Shown: in pieces, positions 59,401 through 64,000 of the stretch | Position numbering within the stretch: position 1 is the stretch's first letter | Layout of the letters: every line of letters begins with the position of its first letter | NCBI RefSeq assembly: GCF_002001105.1 | Contig: NZ_MUNP01000080.1 | Location: 34,614 to 98,613 of the forward strand | DNA: 64,000 bases | Reading direction: 5' to 3' | Source of the DNA: Rhodanobacter sp. C06 | GTDB lineage: Bacteria > Pseudomonadota > Gammaproteobacteria > Xanthomonadales > Rhodanobacteraceae | The notes under the pieces: model-generated | Told to the model about the DNA's origin: nothing | Databases searched by the model: none | What the model saw: only the letters and a program-made list of their open reading frames with translations | Made by a program: the position numbers and the translations under genes

Positions 59401-60083
59401 TCCGGCAGCCGCTTAAGCAGCAGTCCCGACCAGGTGCCGATCCACAGCACGCCGTCGTCGTCGACCTTCAGCGCGCCGACCATCCTGTCCCGGCTGCTGT
59501 TGCCGGAGCCACCATCCGCGGCCTGCAGGTAGGGCACGTGCCGCACCTGGCGGCCGTCCGCCGACAGGTGGTCGAGCCCCTCGCGCGTGCCCACCCACAG
59601 GCTGCCGTCGCGATCGCGCGCGAGCGCCAGCACCGCGTCGCCGGACAGGCTGTCCGGGCGCTTCGGGTCGTGGCGCCAGTGCTCGAAATGACCAGTGGCC
59701 GGATCGAGTCGATCCAGCCCGGCATCGCCCGTGGCGATCCACAGCCGCCCGTCCGTGGCGCATACCAGCTGGGTGATGTCGTTCGAGGACAAGGTATCCG
59801 CATCGCCAGGCGTATGTGCATAAGCCTTGAACTCCACGCCGTCGTAGCGCACCAGGCCGCCGGAGCCGCCGAACCACATGAAGCCGCGCCCGTCCTGCTC
59901 CACCGCATTGATCGCCGAGCTGGGCAGGCCATCGCCGGTGTCGTAGTGCCTGAACTGCGGCGTGGGCAGCAGGCCTGTGCCTGGCGCGGCGCTCGCCGCC
60001 GCGGCGCCTGCCTGCCCCGCGCCGCCGGCGGCCAACGGCATGGCAGCGGACAAGACGGCTCCCAACACGAGTGATGCAAACAT
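56475..60083 (-). CDS. hybrid sensor histidine kinase with beta-propeller sensor (copy B)
   Basis: This 1,202-residue paralogue has the same order as copy A. A signal peptide (FASLVLGAVLSAAMPLA) precedes propeller repeats (FMWFGGSGGLVRYDG, LWVGTREGLDHL) and a Y_Y_Y domain. The span, HisKA (histidine near 838), HATPase and receiver (aspartate near 1119) follow. The sensor halves differ widely in sequence while the C-terminal third matches copy A. It ends VLRATGDEEDAEAVAAG, different from copy A. AGGGGATACG precedes the ATG. Only 154 bases separate it from copy A, so it would be transcribed first. Confidence 0.9.
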   Translation of the reverse strand: MFASLVLGAVLSAAMPLAAGGAGQAGAAAASAAPGTGLLPTPQFRHYDTGDGLPSSAINAVEQDGRGFMWFGGSGGLVRYDGVEFKAYAHTPGDADTLSSNDITQLVCATDGRLWIATGDAGLDRLDPATGHFEHWRHDPKRPDSLSGDAVLALARDRDGSLWVGTREGLDHLSADGRQVRHVPYLQAADGGSGNSSRDRMVGALKVDDDGVLWIGTWSGLLLKRLPDGSIRQVEVVHGEDKPDQIWRINGSGKDLRIGTRLGLLHVDADGVARPMFSAAQMKPEYVFDSTRDRAGRLWMVTLHGVVMDDPRTGIHRFHSQPLVLGGLPGEWTWRVVADREGGLWFTFYDGGIAYLAPGWEGFSRYTHVPDDPASLRDTLASVVAPSADGKLWVGERGKIDKLDPLTGEVRHVVDGVNTEVISMVDDGSSLWFTVRGALQRFKDGKLTTIDPERRQITRPEVLVLGDDGALYLTVAKYGVVRIDTRTLQVTPLPMPADAKDVDLRVSGLDWHDGALWYASGAGLMRWSPASQRMEFVPGIPRGEDVLGFTSIGSTFWLVRGDGLEHYHWEGDRAVRDCLVGTAQGWKNPVTLGMHVDRLGRLWIFSQVGLWRYDPRDGGFKHFGAQDGLVNNEFLGGPVRPVPGGPLFAPTQGGVIGFNPMQLHERPAVPSPAVTALDVRGSRGMRALPTNQRDIGLVWNDRDLRIGVRALSYVNPRANRYRFRLDGVDDDWVDTGNSGDREFVGMHAGDYTLNVEAAGAYGGWGRLAQPLRIHVQAPPWLRWWAWLLYALALAAVVGWIMWAWRRRLAQRHRIELIEQRRALAEQASAAKTQFLATLSHEIRTPMTGVMGMAELLLNTPLDPKQQDYTRAMQRSGSMLLKLLNDALDLVRIDAGRLELEPAPFDPRQLVEDVAQLEQGQAWSKGLRFVVEIADDLPAQTIGDAVRVKQVLLNLANNALKFTAHGSVTLRAARGGDSLLFSVSDTGPGIPEGSQARLFQRFEQEDSPQRRAGSGLGLAICRELVEMMGGSIELQSRLGHGSSFLVRLPLIEVGHVADEQASPSPADEHPLRLLLVEDDPIVAAVITGLLQQQGHAACHVANGLLALAELERNCYDAVLLDLDLPGVDGFQVARLIRQRETGPHLPIVAVTARSGETDEAHAREAGMDGFLRKPLSGEQLAAMLARVLRATGDEEDAEAVAAG
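56533..57777. repeat. 1,245-bp duplicated block, copy B
   Basis: Direct repeat partner of 52767-54011. Identity stops abruptly at both ends: five codons into the periplasmic side of the sensor, and near the last residues of the receiver. Confidence 0.9.
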
Positions 60084-60235
60084 GGCGTATCCCCTGCCCC
60101 TCGCCGCATCATGCCAAAACGGCGATACCCGCGCGAGCGCGCCCGGCTGTCGCCACGGCATCGATCCGCGGCGCGAACGCTGCGTTCCGGCGTCGTCGCT
60201 GGCGCCGCGATCGGCGATCGTCCAGACTTCGCCGC

Positions 60236-60859
60236 ATGTCCCGCGCGCGCCCCACATGCTGGTTGTTGCTGTTGCTGGCCGTACCGGCCATGGCCGCGTT
60301 CGCCGACGCGCACGAGTACCGCTACGACACCGTGCACAGCCAGATCGTCTTCAGCATCGACCACGACGGCTATTCGCGACCGTTCGGGCGGCTGCACATC
60401 GCACGTGGCTGGTTGCGCCTCGACCCGGACGACCTGGACCATGCGAGCACGGAACTCGACATCGACCTGACCAGCGCGGACATGGGCGACGCCGGCTGGG
60501 ACAAGGCGGTCTGCGGGCACGCCCTGCTGGATTGCGCGCAATACCGCGAGGCACATTTCGTCAGCCATTCGGTGGAACGCACCGACGCGGACCACGGCGT
60601 ACTGCACGGCACGCTGACCCTGCACGGCGTGAGCCGACCGCTGACCATTCCGTTCCGCCTCAATCGTGTGGCGCGCACGCTGTACGGCCTGCACGCCGTC
60701 GCCGGCTTCTCGGCCACCGCCAGCCTCGACCGCACCGACTTCGGCATCACCGCCTTTCCGAACTCGATCGGCCATCAGGTGTCGGTGTGGATGGAACTGG
60801 AAGCGATCCGCGACGACCATTCTTCCAACGACACCCCTGCCGCCAAGGACTCCCCATGA
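60236..60859 (+). CDS. YceI-family protein (first copy)
   Basis: This 207-residue protein has a signal peptide (LLLLLAVPAMAAFA) and a YceI lipocalin-like domain (YDTVHSQIVFSIDHDG, HGTLTLHGVSRPLTIPF). YceI proteins bind isoprenoid-type lipids in the periplasm. Its stop overlaps the cytochrome b561 start by 4 bases. It shares the fold but little sequence with the second YceI two genes downstream. Confidence 0.9.
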   Translation: MSRARPTCWLLLLLAVPAMAAFADAHEYRYDTVHSQIVFSIDHDGYSRPFGRLHIARGWLRLDPDDLDHASTELDIDLTSADMGDAGWDKAVCGHALLDCAQYREAHFVSHSVERTDADHGVLHGTLTLHGVSRPLTIPFRLNRVARTLYGLHAVAGFSATASLDRTDFGITAFPNSIGHQVSVWMELEAIRDDHSSNDTPAAKDSP

Positions 60860-61416
60860 AGCTGCGCAGCGACGACCGCCACTGGGGCGGCATCGCCAAG
60901 TCCTTCCACTGGATCGTGGCGCTGGCCATCCTCGGCAACGGCGTGTTCGGCCTGTGCATGGACCTGGCATCGAACCCGATGCAGAAGATCAACTGGCTGG
61001 CGCTGCACAAGTCGATCGGCCTCACCGTGCTGGCGCTGATGCTGCTGCGCCTGGCCTGGCGCTGGCCGGACGGACGGCCGCGCGAACTGCCTGCGCCGCG
61101 CTGGCAGCAATGGGCCGCGCGCACCACCCACGCGCTGCTGTACCTGCTGGCGCTGGCCATCCCGGTGAGCGGATGGTGGTTCAATACGGTAACCGGCAAG
61201 CCGCTGCAGTTCTTCAAGCTGTTCAACCTGCCGGGCCTCGGTGCGAAGAACGATGCGCTACGCCATTTCTCGCACGCAGTGCACGAATACCTGTTCTGGT
61301 TCCTCGTGCTGGTGCTGGTGGGGCACGTGGGCGCCGCGCTGAAGCACCATGTGTTCGATGGCGACAATGTACTCAGGCGCATGCTGCCGTTCGGCAAATT
61401 GCGCAACGACAAGTGA
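60856..61416 (+). CDS. cytochrome b561-like membrane protein
   Basis: This 186-residue protein has four membrane spans (SFHWIVALAILGNGVFGL, SIGLTVLALMLLRLAW and two more) with histidines placed for two b-type haems (HWGGIAKSFHW; HAVHEYLFWFL). It would pass electrons between quinol and a periplasmic acceptor. Lying between two YceI genes is a common arrangement in proteobacteria. Confidence 0.9.
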   Translation: MKLRSDDRHWGGIAKSFHWIVALAILGNGVFGLCMDLASNPMQKINWLALHKSIGLTVLALMLLRLAWRWPDGRPRELPAPRWQQWAARTTHALLYLLALAIPVSGWWFNTVTGKPLQFFKLFNLPGLGAKNDALRHFSHAVHEYLFWFLVLVLVGHVGAALKHHVFDGDNVLRRMLPFGKLRNDK

Positions 61417-61424
61417 GAACTGCC

Positions 61425-61982
61425 ATGAAGAAGATCCATACTCTCTGCGCCGGCCTGCTGCTGGCACTCGCCCTGCCCGGCGCCACGCTGGCCACCGACT
61501 ACACGGTGCAACCGGCCAGCACGCTGGGCTTCACCGGCAACTTCCAGGGCGCGAGTTTCGACGGCAGCTTCAAGCAGTGGCATGCCGCGATCAGCTACGA
61601 CCCCGCCCAGCTCGCGCAATCGAAGTTCGACGTGACCGTGGCCACGGCCAGCGTCGCGGTGAACGACAAGGATCAGCAGGGCGCGCTGCCCGGCAAGGAT
61701 TTCTTCGACGTGGAGCAATACCCCAGCGCGCACTTCGTCAGCACCGGTTTCCGCAACGTGGGTGGCAAGGTAGTCGCCGACGGCCGGCTCACCCTGCGCG
61801 GCGTCACCAAGCCAGTGAGCCTCGCGGTGGACTTCAAGTCGCAGGGGAAGAACGCCACGCTCGACGTGGACGGCTCACTCAAGCGGCTGGACTTCGGCGT
61901 GGGCGGCGGCGACTACGCCGACACCTCCGTGATCGGCGCCGACGTGAAAGTGCACGCGCACCTGGTGCTGCTGGCCAAGTAG
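61425..61982 (+). CDS. YceI-family protein (second copy)
   Basis: This 185-residue protein has a signal peptide (TLCAGLLLALALPGATLA) and the YceI domain (YTVQPASTLGFTGNFQG, DGRLTLRGVTKPVSLAVDF). It starts 8 bases after the cytochrome gene and belongs to the same operon. It probably binds an isoprenoid lipid in the periplasm. Confidence 0.93.
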   Translation: MKKIHTLCAGLLLALALPGATLATDYTVQPASTLGFTGNFQGASFDGSFKQWHAAISYDPAQLAQSKFDVTVATASVAVNDKDQQGALPGKDFFDVEQYPSAHFVSTGFRNVGGKVVADGRLTLRGVTKPVSLAVDFKSQGKNATLDVDGSLKRLDFGVGGGDYADTSVIGADVKVHAHLVLLAK

Positions 61983-61999
61983 GGTGACCCCACCTCAAT

Positions 62000-62021
62000 C
62001 CTCCCCTGCATGCGGGGGAGG
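62000..62021. terminator. hairpin between convergent genes
   Basis: CCTCCCC and GGGGAGG pair across an 8-base loop in the gap between the second YceI gene and the glutaredoxin-like gene. There is no strong T-run. Confidence 0.4.
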
Positions 62022-62050
62022 AGGCGAATGCGTGCGCTGCGCGCAGGCGT

Positions 62051-62281
62051 TTACCTGATTAAAAAGGCCTGCACCGCCGCCGCGTCGAACGGCCAGTCCA
62101 GTTCACGCCCGTCGCGCGCGTCACGCAGCACCGGCACGCGGGTGCCGTAGCGCGCCTCCAGCACCGGCGCATCGTCCACCCACACGCTGTCGAACTCCGG
62201 CGCCTGCGCCTCGGCCATGACGGCGAGCGCGAGGTCGCACAGGTGGCAGTAGTCGCGCTGGTAGAGGATGAGGTTGGGCAT
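62051..62281 (-). CDS. glutaredoxin-like protein
   Basis: This 76-residue protein begins [20 protein letters not shown] with the redox motif C12-H-L-C15, as in the glutaredoxin-related family with short C-termini (DUF836-like). It is divergent from sdaA, with a 65-base shared gap. I chose the second ATG, as the first four residues are basic and unconserved. The partner is unknown. Confidence 0.85.
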   Translation of the reverse strand: MPNLILYQRDYCHLCDLALAVMAEAQAPEFDSVWVDDAPVLEARYGTRVPVLRDARDGRELDWPFDAAAVQAFLIR

Positions 62282-62309
62282 GCGCCTGCGCATGGATCGG
62301 GTGCCTGCG

Positions 62310-62315
62310 TAGAAT
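62310..62315 (+). promoter_or_regulatory. possible -10 element of sdaA
   Basis: TAGAAT occurs 32 bases upstream of the sdaA ATG; only a weak -35 (TGCGCA) is at the usual distance. Confidence 0.4.
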
Positions 62316-62346
62316 AGCGGTTTCCCCTTCCCACTCGCAGCGCATC

Positions 62347-63729
62347 ATGGCCGTCAGCGTATTCGACCTGTTCAAGATCGGCATCGGGCCGTCCTCCTCG
62401 CATACGGTGGGGCCGATGCGCGCGGCGGCACGCTTCGCCGAGCGCTGGCTGGAGGAGAAAGGCGTGCTGGACCGAGTCGCGCGCGTGCGCGCCGAGCTGT
62501 ACGGCTCGCTGGCGATGACCGGCCGCGGCCACGGTACCGACAAGGCGGTGCTGCTGGGCTTCGAGGGCCAGCATCCGGACACGGTCGATCCCGACCTGAT
62601 CCCCGAGACGCTCAAGCGCATTCGCACCACGCAGCGGCTGCGCCTGCTCGGCAAGCGCGAGATCGCGTTCGACGAAAAGGCGGACCTGGTCTTCAACAAA
62701 CGCCAGAAGCTGCCGTTCCACACCAATGGCATGCGCTTCTCCGCTTACGACGCCGACGGCAACGAGCTGGCCACGCGCGACTACTACTCGGTCGGCGGCG
62801 GCTTCGTGGTGAACACCGACGAGGCGGCGGAAGACCGCATCGTCGCCGACACCACTGAACAGCCCTACCCGTTCTCCACCGGCGACCAGATGCTGGCGCT
62901 GTGCGAGAAACACGGGCTCACGATCGCCCAGCTGATGATGGCGAACGAAGCCGTGTGGCGCCCCGAAGCCGAAACCCGCGCCGGCCTGCTCACGATCTGG
63001 AAGGCCATGGCCGACTGCGTGACGCGCGGCCTGCGCTCACCCGGCACCTTGCCCGGCGGCCTGCATGTGACACGCCGCGCGCCGGCGATGGCCGAGGAGT
63101 TGCGCAACGCACCCGAGGCCGCACTGAAGGACCCGCTCACCATACTCGACTGGGTGAATCTCTACGCGCTGGCAGTGAACGAGGAGAACGCCGCGGGCGG
63201 CCGCGTGGTCACCGCCCCCACCAACGGCGCCGCCGGCATCGTGCCCGCGGTGGGCCACTACTACCTGCGCTTCTGCCCCAAGGCCGACGAGAACGGCATC
63301 ATCGACTACCTGCTCACCGCCGCCGCGATCGGCATCCTCTACAAGGAGAACGCCTCGATCTCCGGCGCCGAGGTCGGCTGCCAGGGCGAGGTGGGCGTGG
63401 CCTGTTCGATGGCCGCCGGCGGCCTCACCGCCGCGCTGGGCGGCAGCATCCACCAGGTCGAGAACGCCGCCGAGATCGGCATGGAACACAATCTCGGCCT
63501 CACCTGCGACCCGATCGGCGGCCTGGTGCAAATCCCCTGCATCGAGCGCAACGCGATGGGCTCGGTGAAGGCGATCAACGCCAGCCGCATGGCGCTGAAG
63601 AGCGATGGCAAGCATCGCGTCAGTCTGGACAAGGTGATCAAGACCATGCGCGACACCGGCCGCGACATGAAGGACAAGTACAAGGAGACTTCGCGCGGCG
63701 GCCTCGCCGTCAACGTCATCGAGTGTTAG
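62347..63729 (+). CDS. sdaA: L-serine ammonia-lyase
   Basis: This 460-residue single-chain enzyme begins [20 protein letters not shown]. Cysteines for the catalytic [4Fe-4S] cluster lie in [13 protein letters not shown] and [14 protein letters not shown]. It deaminates serine to pyruvate. The C-terminus GLAVNVIEC is typical for the family. The last 39 bases of the gene (63691-63729, including the stop) are duplicated downstream. Confidence 0.96.
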   Translation: MAVSVFDLFKIGIGPSSSHTVGPMRAAARFAERWLEEKGVLDRVARVRAELYGSLAMTGRGHGTDKAVLLGFEGQHPDTVDPDLIPETLKRIRTTQRLRLLGKREIAFDEKADLVFNKRQKLPFHTNGMRFSAYDADGNELATRDYYSVGGGFVVNTDEAAEDRIVADTTEQPYPFSTGDQMLALCEKHGLTIAQLMMANEAVWRPEAETRAGLLTIWKAMADCVTRGLRSPGTLPGGLHVTRRAPAMAEELRNAPEAALKDPLTILDWVNLYALAVNEENAAGGRVVTAPTNGAAGIVPAVGHYYLRFCPKADENGIIDYLLTAAAIGILYKENASISGAEVGCQGEVGVACSMAAGGLTAALGGSIHQVENAAEIGMEHNLGLTCDPIGGLVQIPCIERNAMGSVKAINASRMALKSDGKHRVSLDKVIKTMRDTGRDMKDKYKETSRGGLAVNVIEC

Positions 63730-64000
63730 GCGCGAGGTCGACTCTGCCGTTTCACCGCTCGCCAGTTCACGCCTCGCCCTCGCTCCGATCGACATGCGCT
63801 TCAACGCATGTCGATTCGGGCTCGACCTCGCGCGGCGGCCTCGCGGTGAACGTCATCGAGTGCTAGGCGCGAGGCCGGCTCTGCCATTTCACCGCTCGCC
63901 GGTTCACGGCTCGCCCTCGCTCCGATCGACATGCGCTTCAACGCATGTCGATTCGGGCTCGACCTCGCGCGGCGGCCTCGCGCCTAGCACTCGATGACGT
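63691..64000. repeat. 137-bp tandem repeat at the sdaA 3' end with an inverted continuation
   Basis: The unit starting TCGCGCGGCGGCCTCGC repeats at 63691, 63828 and 63965 (period 137). Copies 1 and 2 differ at about 8 positions. Each unit contains the last sdaA codons with stop, a long inverted repeat (GCGCGAGGTCGA ... TCGACCTCGCGC) and a perfect 11-bp hairpin (63788-63815 and 63925-63952) with loop CTTCAA. In copy 3 the sequence turns into the reverse complement of copy 2: 63976-64000 is the exact inverse of 63850-63874. The repeat continues past the window edge. Confidence 0.9.

Noticed and set aside
56907..60074. Over 1,000-codon frame opposite the second hybrid kinase
   Set aside because: Composition is that of an antisense shadow (many H, Q, R, A) with no domain, while the minus strand shows full kinase motifs.
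63691..64000. CRISPR array
   Set aside because: The 137-bp period, near-identical whole units and coding content rule out repeat-spacer structure.

Overview
The window is a 64-kb stretch of high-GC gammaproteobacterial chromosome. Gene content points to the Xanthomonadales, most likely Rhodanobacteraceae (Rhodanobacter/Dyella/Frateuria-like). The evidence is a lexA-imuA-imuB-dnaE2 mutagenesis cassette, an Oar-type TonB-dependent receptor, the blocks rsmD-coaD-ferredoxin and asmA-mutY-yggX, a chromosomal subclass B3 metallo-beta-lactamase, and prpF/acnD. The genus is my inference. There is no plasmid, phage or complete insertion sequence, so this reads as core chromosome with local rearrangements.

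Layout. 0-7 kb: the end of an AraC regulator, a small (probably damaged) membrane protein, then the SOS mutagenesis operon lexA-imuA-imuB-dnaE2 reading leftwards from a promoter that carries two adjacent palindromes. 7-12.4 kb: ssb, then acnD / 2H-phosphoesterase / prpF, a partial methylcitrate-cycle module without prpB or prpC. 12.5-19.5 kb: a decayed sulfotransferase, a secreted thioredoxin-like protein, an Oar-like outer-membrane receptor, an orphan transposase-like ORF and a divergent MocR regulator. 19.5-29 kb: a complete potassium-uptake operon (small membrane peptide, kdpF, A, B, small protein, TorF-like porin, kdpC, D, E), with a porin module between kdpB and kdpC. 29-38.5 kb: DedA-rhodanese, ispB, a Nudix hydrolase, B3 beta-lactamase, TMEM43-like and MBL-fold proteins, gamma-glutamyltransferase, ferredoxin, a lipoprotein, coaD and rsmD. 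38.6-45.4 kb: ftsY, an AsmA-like protein, mutY, yggX, tRNA-Phe, a secreted protein and a MASE1 sensor with a degenerate kinase. 45.5-52.7 kb: recQ, ltaE, lptG-lptF, pepA and holC. 52.7-60.1 kb: two giant hybrid histidine kinases in tandem. 60.2-64 kb: YceI / cytochrome b561 / YceI, a glutaredoxin-like protein and sdaA.

How genes work together. LexA should repress its own operon, whose ImuA, ImuB and DnaE2 carry out error-prone bypass after DNA damage. KdpD and KdpE sense potassium limitation or envelope stress and switch on the Kdp ATPase, here perhaps together with an outer-membrane pore. LptF and LptG form the inner-membrane part of the LPS transporter. MutY and YggX protect against oxidative damage.

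The most unusual structures are at the right end. The two hybrid kinases share a block of about 1,245 bp in which I found no mismatch, although their sensor halves have diverged. The 3' end of sdaA is repeated in tandem (137-bp period) with synonymous differences, and then appears again inverted at the window edge. Two dispersed repeat families, each seen twice, sit in intergenic gaps. I see no entirely new multi-gene system. The best candidates for something little described are the porin module in the kdp operon, the duplicated kinase pair and the sdaA repeat array.
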